Shown here: piece by piece, positions 18,317-25,471 of the stretch
Layout: every line of letters begins with the position of its first letter
How positions within the stretch are numbered: the first letter of the stretch is position 1
Origin: Chitinophagales bacterium
GTDB lineage: Bacteria > Bacteroidota > Bacteroidia > Chitinophagales > UBA2359
DNA length: 64,000 bases
Direction: 5' to 3'
NCBI GenBank assembly: GCA_020636475.1
Contig: JACJXU010000005.1
Location: 98,897-162,896 of the forward strand
Made by a program: the position numbers and the translations under genes
The notes under the pieces: generated by a model
Databases searched by the model: none
What the model was told of the DNA's origin: nothing
The model's input: only the letters and a program-made list of their open reading frames with translations

Positions 18317-18841
18317 CTAGGCTAGTGCATTCTTCATTTTTTCAATTGCAGATTTTGCATTTCTCCTATACCAGCGATTAAATTCAGGTAATTTTTTAAA
18401 TTTATTATTTGCCAATGCTCTTAATTCCTTAGATTCGAGCATTCTCGCAATATAACCCATTGGTTGTTTTTTTCCGTTTAGAAGAGTTATAAATTCGGGA
18501 CCTTTATTTGAGTATTCAATATAATTTTTTAATTCGTCAGTAAAATAAAGTTCAAGTGCTGGACTTAAAACTACTCTATGGTCTTGTCCATATTCTTGAC
18601 TTAAATCACCTATTACAACCTCAATATGATTATCATACTTCTGAAAACTAAAGTATAGATAGCAATTGTCTAATTGATATTGACATTGCCATTCTGATTT
18701 AGTAATATTAATAATATTTCCTAAACTCTCTATGGATGGATGTAAAACTTCATCTAAGCCATCCCAAACATTAATTTGTTCTTCTTTCTTCATTTTAAAT
18801 TTAAATATTTTTGAAACAGTTTCGAATGAGTTATTTAACAT
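18317..18841 (-). CDS. Putative immunity protein, 174 aa, partner of toxin tail at 18831-19034
   Basis: Soluble protein without a recognised family name. A central beta-rich half (WQCQYQLDNCYLYFSFQKYD, IEVVIGDLS) is followed by a helical, basic C-terminus (WYRRNAKSAIEKMKNAL). An ATG at 18880 exists, but the ATG at 18841 overlaps the stop of the preceding toxin tail by 11 bases, typical of translational coupling, so I chose it. The predicted role is to neutralise the tail domain just upstream. AT-rich like the rest of the array. Confidence 0.65.
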   Translation of the reverse strand: MLNNSFETVSKIFKFKMKKEEQINVWDGLDEVLHPSIESLGNIINITKSEWQCQYQLDNCYLYFSFQKYDNHIEVVIGDLSQEYGQDHRVVLSPALELYFTDELKNYIEYSNKGPEFITLLNGKKQPMGYIARMLESKELRALANNKFKKLPEFNRWYRRNAKSAIEKMKNALA

Positions 18842-19034
18842 ATTGAAATAAACTTGCATTCCAAATATAACCGTGTACATTTTCTAAACGGTCTATTTCT
18901 TTTCCAAAAAACGATAATCCTTGTAATGGATCTCCATTCTTGTAAATATTTGTTGGATTTGTTGGATCAGATATAACGCGAACTACATCTCCTCTTCCAA
19001 CGGCATCATCTATCCATTGTGAATTAACTCTCAT
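18831..19034 (-). pseudogene. Headless polymorphic-toxin tail (cassette 5), 67 codons
   Basis: The frame encodes SQWIDDAVGRGDVVRVISDP, LSFFGKEIDRLE and a closing FQYVK, the most C-terminal part of the shared toxin domain. An ATG at 19034 lies inside the end of the upstream immunity gene, so the open frame could be translated, but the piece is only half a domain and lacks any export signal. It is flanked by immunity genes on both sides. Best seen as a displaced toxin 3' end retained with its immunity gene. Confidence 0.7.
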
Positions 19035-19293
19035 CTGCGATCATCACGACATCTCGGGGATCCAGCCTTGCCATCTTCAAATACTTATCCACTTTTTCAA
19101 TATTTCCTTGTGACAGCTTTAGTATCGCCTTTAGTACTTTCTCATGAGATACCCATTCGTCGCCATTAGAGTAATCTTTAAACTTCCTGATAACTTCATC
19201 ACTTGATTTACCAAATGATTTTCTAATTTCATTTTCCATTTCTTCCATTATTGGGTTAGGTATATTTTTTCTTTTCCAAGAGAATAAACACAT
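19024..19293 (-). CDS. Putative immunity protein, 89 aa, partner of toxin tail at 19297-19797
   Basis: Small helical, charged protein (NEIRKSFGKSSDEVIRKF, LKLSQGNIEKVDKYLKMA). It starts three bases after the stop of the 166-codon toxin tail. No known family recognised. Its last codons overlap the start of the next headless tail, showing that the array was built by precise end-to-end joining of toxin-immunity units. Immunity function is inferred from this arrangement. Confidence 0.65.
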   Translation of the reverse strand: MCLFSWKRKNIPNPIMEEMENEIRKSFGKSSDEVIRKFKDYSNGDEWVSHEKVLKAILKLSQGNIEKVDKYLKMARLDPRDVVMIADES

Positions 19294-19296
19294 TTT

Positions 19297-19797
19297 CTAC
19301 TTTATAAATTCAAAAGTTGATGGATTATATGTGTAACCCAAAACATCTTCTAATAGTTCTACTTCACGTCCGAAAGTTGTTCTTGTTCCGTTCACGACCC
19401 CATCAACCCAAATATGATTAATATTAGTTGGATCTGAAACTACTCTTATTACATCGCCTCTGTTAGCTGCATTTGTGAGCCACTCACTATTAATTTGCCA
19501 ATTCCAATTTGGGTCATTCAATATATTAACGCCAGCGGGGTTTTCTCCATATTTCCACAATTTACTATCCTTGATTACGCTAACCCCTCCTTGATTAACA
19601 TCATCGAAGAATCTGCCAATTACAGTAGTCGTTTTTGATGAATGACAAACAACATCACCGCCAAAGCCCGTGTATTTTACATGAAGAATATCATTCACTA
19701 TTTCAGCCACATCATCACCCCCTTTTTTAATTATCACTTTTGCTCCACTTTCCACAAATTCAATTCCTTCATCAATCCATTGTGAAACTCTCGGCAA
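19297..19797 (-). CDS. Headless polymorphic-toxin tail (cassette 4), 166 codons
   Basis: The longest orphan tail. Its first 60 or so residues (PRVSQWIDEGIEFVESGAK through VVCHSSKTT) match the full-length toxin almost exactly. After that it diverges into its own RFFDDVNQGGVSV segment before rejoining the common motifs WLTNAANRGDVIRVVSDP, TFGREVELLE and a terminal FEFIK. Homology with the full-length gene continues at DNA level to 19897, but one base is missing near 19804 relative to the full-length copy, so the upstream frame is broken. The only start is a TTG at 19797. No signal peptide. A swap into the full-length gene through the shared 280 bp would create a different toxin. Confidence 0.75.
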   Translation of the reverse strand: MPRVSQWIDEGIEFVESGAKVIIKKGGDDVAEIVNDILHVKYTGFGGDVVCHSSKTTTVIGRFFDDVNQGGVSVIKDSKLWKYGENPAGVNILNDPNWNWQINSEWLTNAANRGDVIRVVSDPTNINHIWVDGVVNGTRTTFGREVELLEDVLGYTYNPSTFEFIK

Positions 19798-19897
19798 CCA
19801 AGGTGTATATCAGTTCTTAATCCGGTATTCTTTAAAGCCTTCCACGCCTGCTTCAATACCTCAAACTGAATGGAAAGTTTCCAAACGGTCTTTATTT
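19613..19897. repeat. Direct repeat shared with the full-length toxin gene (pairs with 22902-23184)
   Basis: About 285 bases are near-identical to 22902-23184, covering the pre-toxin junction and the start of the toxin domain. Same orientation, about 3.3 kb apart. It could support homologous recombination that either deletes the intervening cassettes or places the cassette-4 tail behind the full-length head. Confidence 0.8.
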
Positions 19898-20119
19898 GTC
19901 CTACTGCTTTGCATGGGACAATAGTTTATATGTATCTAAATTTTACATTTATTAAAAATTGCTTAGTTTTACATTTAAGTGATTGTGAATATCTTATTTT
20001 TGAGATTTTCTATTTATTCACTATAGAAAACCTTTCAAGATAAACTACAATAATCGACTAAAAATAAAGTAGTTACTACTTAACCCAAAATGAACTGCAA
20101 CATATGGGTTTATATTTTT
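19898..20119. other. Non-coding spacer in the toxin/immunity array
   Basis: AT-rich DNA with no open frame of note and no homology that I can see to the rest of the window. It separates the IS630-interrupted immunity gene from the cassette-4 repeat, so it may hold a promoter for the downstream cassettes, but no clear TAnnTTTG/TTTG pair is visible on the minus strand. Confidence 0.4.
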
Positions 20120-20420
20120 TTACCAAGGTCGTTGTCCTGTCATTAAGTCTATATTTTTCAATATTTTTCCATTATACCTACAAACAGCAATTTTGTGTCC
20201 CTTCGCTTTAAAAAAAATCAAATAAGCCCCAGAGTCAACTACTGATTCATAAGGATTTCCAAAGTCAATTTCTTTGTCTCTCTCTATTTCCCAAATAATC
20301 GTCCCGTCCGAATTATTTATAGCTAAAGCATTATTGTACTCTTTATTTGTCGGTGGATAATCTTCCTGAAATATTATGATTGTAATTTCACCTAATGTTT
20401 CAGCTTTTCTTATTTTTTTA

Positions 20421-21483
20421 AGTACTTGGACAAAAGAAAGCCAGCATAAAAAAAAGTACTTATCTTTGCCATATGAGTAAAAGATATATAAAATTAAAGG
20501 AAGCAGAAATAGCCTTGTTGGAAGGGCTAAAAAAAGGAAGTACAAGTGAAAGAGTGCGCCATAGAGCACAAGCACTTTTATTAAGTGACAAAGGCTTTGA
20601 CATAGCAACCTTGTCCAATATTTTTGGAGTATATCGCGACACGATAAGTGTGTGGTTTTCCAATTGGGAAAGAGCGGGAGAGGAAGGCTTGTTGGATAAG
20701 GCGAAATCAGGGCGACCGAGGAAATTCAGCGCAGAAGAGGAAAAAAAATAGTGGAGAGTGCGTCAAGTGAGACTATTCAGCGCATCAGTGTATTTACGGC
20801 AGTTCAAAACAATATTTATGGAAAAGCCGCCAGTTGCAAGACGATAAAGAGAGATATTGAAAAGGGCAAATTTTGTTTGAAACGCATGCGTAAATCTTTG
20901 CAAAACAAAAGAGATGAAAGTCTTTTCAGGTTCTTTGAAAAAGAAGTACAACTGCTTAAACAAGAGGCAATTAAGGAGGATATAGATTTAGTATATTTTG
21001 ATGGATGTGGCTTTGATATGAATCCTGGTGTTCCCTATTGTTGGTCAAAAAAGGAGAGACAGTCTTGCTCCCTGCCTTGCGTTCAAAAGGCTATACGGTA
21101 CTGGGCTTGTTAAATATTTACAAAATGAATTTTATGGCAATATCTACTAAGGATCTGCCAATGCCCAATGTGTCATCCAAACATTGGACGACTATGCCCA
21201 CAAAATACAAAAAAAGACCATTATCATTCTTGACAATGCCTCTATCCACAAAGCAAAAATAGTGCAAGAAAAAAATGAAGCAGTGGCGGCACAAAGGTAT
21301 GTACTTACAATTTATTCCCGCCTATTCGCCCGAACTTAACTTAATTGAAATACTGTGGAAAATGATGAAGCATTTTTGGCTACAACCCAAACACTATTGC
21401 TCTATGGATAGCCTCCACGAGTCCATTATCAATATACTCCAAAACTATGGAAATCATTACGCCATTTCTTTTGGGTAGGTACT
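20421..21483 (+). mobile_element. IS630-family insertion sequence (1063 bp)
   Basis: Ends are AGTACTTGGACAAAAGAAA on the left and the inverted AGTACCTACCCAAAAGAAA on the right, flanked by TA duplications at 20419-20420 and 21484-21485. It encodes one transposase on the plus strand, opposite to the array it interrupts. Its degenerate coding region implies that it can no longer move by itself. A MITE with the same ends lies at 16859 and a decayed right end at 36701. Confidence 0.88.
20473..21478 (+). pseudogene. IS630-type DDE transposase, frameshifted
   Basis: First part (20473-20751): an N-terminal helix-turn-helix with FGVYRDTISVWFSNW and an RPRKF linker. It stops after a run of eight A; a -1 slip on A-AAA-AAA would continue into the second frame (IVESASSET...), which could be a programmed frameshift. 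The second frame contains the first catalytic Asp in LVYFDGCGFD. A one-base loss in the A6 run near 21050, an in-frame TAA near 21150 and another shift near 21295 break the rest. The second Asp is in IIILDNASIH and the Glu in AYSPELNLIEILW. The -1 site may be natural, but the other breaks mark a dead gene or homopolymer errors. A TATCTTTG box ends only four bases before the ATG. Confidence 0.85.
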
Positions 21484-21540
21484 TATTATAAAAATTCAAC
21501 GTTTTTCCACCTATATTAATTATTGATTTTTCGCTCATGT

Positions 21541-21750
21541 TTACAAATTTTGTGGTATTCCAAACCATGATGGATTCACATTGTCAGGATAAGGAACCTC
21601 TATTTGAATTGCCCCTCCCGGTGATCCAAAGTTGTCTTTGGCTTTACCTGTTTTTAATCGAATGTCATTAGGAATACTAACTGAAACAATTTTATCTGGT
21701 ACTTCGGGTAATGCTAAATAATCCTTAATTTGTTGGGGTGTCTTAACCAT
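21541..21750 (-). CDS. Toxin-tail-like fragment of a different type (cassette 3), 69 codons
   Basis: The 69-residue product (KTPQQIKDYLALPEVP, IPNDIRLKTGKA, FGSPGGAIQIEVP, NPSWFGIPQNL) is unlike the RGD/FGRE tails. The order of an 'LALPE.P' opening, a G-A-x-x-x-FG-x-x-GG-x-x-Q turn and a short C-terminal loop resembles the final part of other polymorphic-toxin domains, but I cannot name the family. Its ATG overlaps the end of the upstream immunity gene by eight bases, and the interrupted immunity gene starts two bases after its stop. So it occupies the toxin slot in a tail-immunity unit. No signal peptide. Confidence 0.6.
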   Translation of the reverse strand: MVKTPQQIKDYLALPEVPDKIVSVSIPNDIRLKTGKAKDNFGSPGGAIQIEVPYPDNVNPSWFGIPQNL

Positions 21751-22060
21751 TTTTCATTTTTTCTAACACCATATCAATTTTAGATTTATCAATGTATAAT
21801 CTTATATATTTTTCATAGTTAAAATGTGACTCATCAAGAATTAAATCTCCAAACTCTTTTAAAAAAATGGAGGCATATTTTACATTGCCTAAATACGATT
21901 TAAAATTACCCTTAAATTCTTTTGTGATTTTCACATCATTTGTTAGAAAGTACTCTAGCAAGAAATCTAATCTTATCCATTTTTCATCATCAACTTTTAT
22001 ATAAGATTCAAACCCTTCCCATCTTTGATATTTATAAATTACTTCAAACATAAATTTCAT
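21743..22060 (-). CDS. Putative immunity protein, 105 aa, partner of the toxin remnant at 22061-22160
   Basis: Soluble protein rich in aromatic and charged residues (VIYKYQRWEGFESYIKVDDEKW, FLKEFGDLILDES). No family recognised. The start codon abuts the TAG stop of the toxin remnant with no gap. It overlaps the next tail by eight bases at its 3' end. The tight packing argues for one transcript running through the array. Confidence 0.65.
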   Translation of the reverse strand: MKFMFEVIYKYQRWEGFESYIKVDDEKWIRLDFLLEYFLTNDVKITKEFKGNFKSYLGNVKYASIFLKEFGDLILDESHFNYEKYIRLYIDKSKIDMVLEKMKNG

Positions 22061-22160
22061 CTATTTAATAAATGTAAAAGTTGATGGATTATAAGTATAA
22101 TTTAATTGCCCCAACCTTTCCACTTCTCTGCCAAAAAAACTTATATTAGGTGAGAGATTC
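22061..22160 (-). pseudogene. Headless polymorphic-toxin tail remnant (cassette 2), about 33 codons
   Basis: Immediately after and overlapping the end of the first immunity gene, the minus strand encodes SPNISFFGREVERLGQ and then YTYNPSTFTFIK before a stop at 22061. This is only the extreme C-terminus of the common toxin domain; the DNA TTGCCCCAACCTTTCCAC near 22112 is shared with 18001. It is too short to be a toxin and marks a cassette eroded by earlier tail replacement. Confidence 0.75.
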
Positions 22161-22493
22161 CCAACTAACAAACTTTAAGATTTTGCCTTCTTTTTCGAAC
22201 CAATCTACCGACTTCTTTTTATATATTTCATTGAATTCCCATTCTTCGCCTGTGTAGAAAGTTAAAATTAAGTCTCCATTACTTATCCTATATCTATTGG
22301 GGTAATCACAATTAAAATCCTCTCTATAAAAAATAGCATTCGTCTTATTATCGGTTTTCTTTGAAGCTCTCAAATAAGTACCATTCTTTAAAAAAAGGTA
22401 TGCATTGTGGTAATATCCATTAACAGAATAGTTTGCAATAGCATCTTCAAAATATATTGGATCCAAAATATAATATCCAGTATGCTTAATCAT
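22146..22493 (-). CDS. Putative immunity protein of the full-length toxin, 115 aa
   Basis: The ATG overlaps the toxin's stop codon by four bases (ATGA), the classic spacing of a toxin-immunity pair. The protein has no signal peptide or membrane helix; it is beta-rich with aromatic repeats (HTGYYILDPIYFED, NGYYHNAYLFLKNGTYLRASK, LILTFYTGEEWEF). Cytoplasmic location fits neutralising a toxin that acts inside the cell. I cannot assign it to a named Imm family. Confidence 0.75.
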   Translation of the reverse strand: MIKHTGYYILDPIYFEDAIANYSVNGYYHNAYLFLKNGTYLRASKKTDNKTNAIFYREDFNCDYPNRYRISNGDLILTFYTGEEWEFNEIYKKKSVDWFEKEGKILKFVSWESLT

Positions 22494-25237
22494 TTTAAAA
22501 ATAAATTAGTCGTGGTATCAAATATATAATCGCTTTGGGATAGATGCCTTATCTCTCTACCATAAAATGATAACTTGTTAATTGTTTCAGGGTTAGACAA
22601 ATTTTTGAGATAGTTAGATAGACTCTGAGGAGAAGAAAACACACTTGTGGGAATGTCAGTTATATCACTAAAAACATTATTTATGCTCAAAGGATTGGAC
22701 ACAGCTCTTATAACATCACCTCTCCCAATAGCATCATCTAACCATGGTTGATTAATATTATCCCAAACTTGCTGAGGAGACCAGCCTTGCGTATTGGTAA
22801 GGTCATTTAATACATTAACACCTGCCGGATTATCGCCTGATTTAGTAAGTCCTGATTCAATTAAATCTTTTGTCCCAGTTCCTCCGGGAGGATTCCATTT
22901 TCCTATTACTGATGTCGTTTTTGATGAATGACAAACAACATCACCGCCAAAGCCCGTGTATTTTACATGAAGAATATCATTCACTATTTCAGCCACATCA
23001 TCACCCCCTTTTTTAATTATCACTTTTGCCCCACTTTCCACAAATTCAATTCCTTCATCAATCCATTGTGAAACTCTCGGCAACCATAGGTGTATATCAG
23101 TTCTTAGTCCGGTATTTTTTAAAGCCTTCCACGCCTGCTTCAATACCTCAAACTGAATGGAAAGTTTCCAAACGGTCTTTATTTTATTGTAGGTAGAAGG
23201 CTTAAAAAAGTTGGTAAATTCATCTGTAAAAAACAATCCGGCTACCGCAAATGTACATTCAAAATTAAGTCCATTTTGGCAACTCAAATAAATATCGGCA
23301 GCATCTCCAATATAAGGTATAAACGGTATTACAATGCCAAATACTTCTTTTACGGCAACCTTTAGCATTTCCATATAAAAAAGCATGGTTTCTTCGTCAG
23401 GAACATTCCAATTTCCATACAAATGCTGCGCATCATAGAGTTTTGTAGCCGTTATAAGTTGCTTTGAAGATTCAACTGTAGCCGTATAACTGCTAATATC
23501 TATTCCGCTAAGCTCTGGATACAAAACCAGTAGCTCGTCATATACCTGCGTGGCATAAGGTCCCCAAAAACACTCTTCGTCCAAATATTCTCCATTAAAG
23601 CAACCATTATTATCTATTACTGCTATCACATCTCCTAATTCGGAGGGATTGTTTATCCAGTCAAATTCGGTATCATAAAATGCCAACATATCCGCATAAA
23701 ACATGCCAATATCTTTATTATAATGACTGTCGCATATTCCTTCCAAATAAAACCGCCCAATAAGTTGTATGTCTTCCGAGAAGAAAGATAAAGCATAAGC
23801 ACTGCTCGTATTTTCCGGAATGTCTATATCCAATACATTTTGCTTGAGGTAAACTCTTAGACTTTCCCAGACTTGGGGCTTGCTATAAAAACAGTTTGTT
23901 TCTCCACTAATTCCTATCTGCTGTAACAAAAATCCCTGCATCGCGGCATCAATACAGGCTGTATCTATTTCTCCATTTGCTTCCGATACACCAATGCAAT
24001 CAATGTCATCTACAATCTGAAACAATAAATAAGGCGGCAAATCCAGTCCGTATTTTTGTAGCACGTATTTTTGGGCTTCAAAAAATATGTACTCGTCAAA
24101 GCTACTCCAGAAGTTTTGTGATATAGAAACTTCTTCTTCATTATCTTCCTCACAGACAAAAAAGAAACAAGGATCATATGCTTCGGCTATAAGTTCTATA
24201 TTAAATGTAGGGTCGGTAGTATAATCATTATCGTTGTAATATAAGTGTGGCGAATTAGGGTCTTGATACATAGGATTTAGCACGTCTTGGTAAGTATATT
24301 CGCCCGTACCTACATAATAGTTTATTATTTGCCATACTAGCCACTCTGTAGTCTGGTCACTGCTGTTGGTGCTGCTACTGCCTCCGCCGCCAGAAGTACC
24401 TGTTCCATTATCACTACTACCAAAGGAATAGCTTATAAAACCTAATCCGCCAATGTATAGGTAAGTGTCTCCGCTGCCACTACCGCTATTTCCGTTATTA
24501 CCTCCGCTACCACTACCATGCGTGCTTTGATATTGTCCAAATTTAGGACACTTGTCAGATGGATCATGAACGTCTTCAGTAGGTCCACCACCGCCGCCGC
24601 CGCCTAAGAGTCTTTTAAGAAGATCTATGAGTTCATCTAATAAGGGAAAGAAGTCATCGGTTTTGCCACTACCACTTATTTGTTTGTATAGATTTACATA
24701 ATATTCTGCATCTTTGTCAAGTTTACCATTCATGCCAAAGTTATACGCATTCATCCATATATAATAGGTATAAACGAGATCGAAATCCTGATAACTTTCC
24801 GTTGCCTTATCCATTACTGCTTTCATCTGCTCCGTGCTTATCAGTGTATATGCGATAGGCTCATCTTTGTAGCTCCTAAAGGTCATAATAGCACTTACCT
24901 CATTCTGCTCATTAACAAAAGGAAGTAAGCCAAACATGCCTTCTTTCTTATAGTCTATTACGGTTAAATCCCAAATCGGTGTACCCGTACTTTTGGGAAT
25001 AGACTGTATAAAATCATATCTAAAGTCTCTATACTTTAGGTCCATGTACAAATATCTCAGGGCACTATAGTGATTGTCCCCTTCAAATGCACAATAGGAT
25101 TGGGTACTTAAACTGTCGGTATCTTCCCGTGCAGTACTTAGGTCGGGTTCTATTGTTAAATCTTTCTGGCAGCCTCCAATAAATAGCGTTACAAGAAGAA
25201 CACTTAGTAATAAAAAATTTTCAACCAAATGTTTCAT
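22490..25237 (-). CDS. Large surface lipoprotein with polymorphic-toxin C-terminus
   Basis: The 915-residue protein starts with a lipoprotein signal peptide ending in FIGGC, giving Cys23 followed by QKD, close to the Q-K-D-D surface lipoprotein export signal of bacteroidetes. Residues about 30-210 form a domain without a name that I know. About 210-295 is a Gly/Ser-rich linker including seven consecutive Gly. About 300-650 is Cys- and acid-rich. Residues 660-770 resemble pre-toxin regions (IPFIPYIGDAADIY, then a hydrophobic segment). The toxic end (about 790-915) carries GGDVVCHSSKTT, NPAGVNVLND, WLDDAIGRGDVIRAVSNP, LSFYGREIRHL and a final LFLK. The same end occurs headless in four downstream cassettes. 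Activity unknown; a nucleic-acid or nucleotide-directed enzyme is a guess. A C10 tract lies 12 bases upstream of the ATG. Confidence 0.8.
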   Translation of the reverse strand: MKHLVENFLLLSVLLVTLFIGGCQKDLTIEPDLSTAREDTDSLSTQSYCAFEGDNHYSALRYLYMDLKYRDFRYDFIQSIPKSTGTPIWDLTVIDYKKEGMFGLLPFVNEQNEVSAIMTFRSYKDEPIAYTLISTEQMKAVMDKATESYQDFDLVYTYYIWMNAYNFGMNGKLDKDAEYYVNLYKQISGSGKTDDFFPLLDELIDLLKRLLGGGGGGGPTEDVHDPSDKCPKFGQYQSTHGSGSGGNNGNSGSGSGDTYLYIGGLGFISYSFGSSDNGTGTSGGGGSSSTNSSDQTTEWLVWQIINYYVGTGEYTYQDVLNPMYQDPNSPHLYYNDNDYTTDPTFNIELIAEAYDPCFFFVCEEDNEEEVSISQNFWSSFDEYIFFEAQKYVLQKYGLDLPPYLLFQIVDDIDCIGVSEANGEIDTACIDAAMQGFLLQQIGISGETNCFYSKPQVWESLRVYLKQNVLDIDIPENTSSAYALSFFSEDIQLIGRFYLEGICDSHYNKDIGMFYADMLAFYDTEFDWINNPSELGDVIAVIDNNGCFNGEYLDEECFWGPYATQVYDELLVLYPELSGIDISSYTATVESSKQLITATKLYDAQHLYGNWNVPDEETMLFYMEMLKVAVKEVFGIVIPFIPYIGDAADIYLSCQNGLNFECTFAVAGLFFTDEFTNFFKPSTYNKIKTVWKLSIQFEVLKQAWKALKNTGLRTDIHLWLPRVSQWIDEGIEFVESGAKVIIKKGGDDVAEIVNDILHVKYTGFGGDVVCHSSKTTSVIGKWNPPGGTGTKDLIESGLTKSGDNPAGVNVLNDLTNTQGWSPQQVWDNINQPWLDDAIGRGDVIRAVSNPLSINNVFSDITDIPTSVFSSPQSLSNYLKNLSNPETINKLSFYGREIRHLSQSDYIFDTTTNLFLK
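22779..22904. repeat. 126-bp direct repeat with 18172-18297
   Basis: Within the toxin domain of the full-length gene, these 126 bases match cassette 6 almost base for base (the NPPGGTGTKDLIESGL to NTQGW part). Homology stops abruptly on the 5' side at the GKW codons, where cassette 6 joins the end of an immunity gene. The pair is a recombination substrate about 4.6 kb apart. Confidence 0.8.
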
Positions 25238-25249
25238 GGAAAAATTAGC

Positions 25250-25259
25250 GGGGGGGGGG
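25250..25259 (-). promoter_or_regulatory. C10 homopolymer tract just upstream of the toxin start (candidate phase-variation switch)
   Basis: On the coding (minus) strand ten C residues end 12 bases before the ATG at 25237, in otherwise AT-rich DNA. Runs of G/C this long are rare in such genomes and are typical sites of slipped-strand length change. Being outside the coding frame, length changes would alter promoter spacing or translation initiation instead of the frame. No direct proof of variation. Confidence 0.6.
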
Positions 25260-25471
25260 TAAATTCTTCATAATTAATGTATTATAAAATTTGAGTTATT
25301 ATCTTTTTTCCTGTTTGTAAAATTCTTCTAAGCAAACGTAAATCATAATATTCAAAATACCAAAAAAATTTATATTTTTTTTACTGAAAAATGACAAATA
25401 GAACCACAATTTTCCCTCCAACACATACTCCATTCCTCATTTTTTCGTTTTTTTGAAACAAAAAACCACCC

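Larger units (their letters stand above)
20120..21538 (-). pseudogene. Putative immunity gene split by IS630 (117 codons when rejoined)
   Basis: The 5' part (21538-21486) encodes MSEKSIINIGGKTLNFYN and the 3' part (20418-20120) encodes KIRKAETLGEITIIIFQEDY through TGQRPW. Removing the IS (20421-21483) and one copy of the TA target duplication restores a single open frame across the join (FYN-KK-IRKAET). The repaired protein would be a 117-residue beta-rich protein with one propeller-blade-like unit (DGTIIWEIERD, ICR-type strands), resembling small immunity proteins. The ATG lies two bases after the stop of the tail at 21541, so this is that tail's likely immunity gene. With the gene broken, the cell would be unprotected if the tail were ever expressed in full. 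Confidence 0.8.

Noticed and set aside
18172..22904. CRISPR array suggested by repeated segments in the minus-strand island
   Set aside because: The repeats are long (126-285 bp), few, unevenly spaced and coding; there are no short regular repeats with spacers and no cas genes.
24590..24606. CCG/CCA repeats near 24590-24606 as a second phase-variable tract
   Set aside because: They code for seven Gly in the linker and are trinucleotide-based; length change would keep the frame, so no on/off effect is expected.
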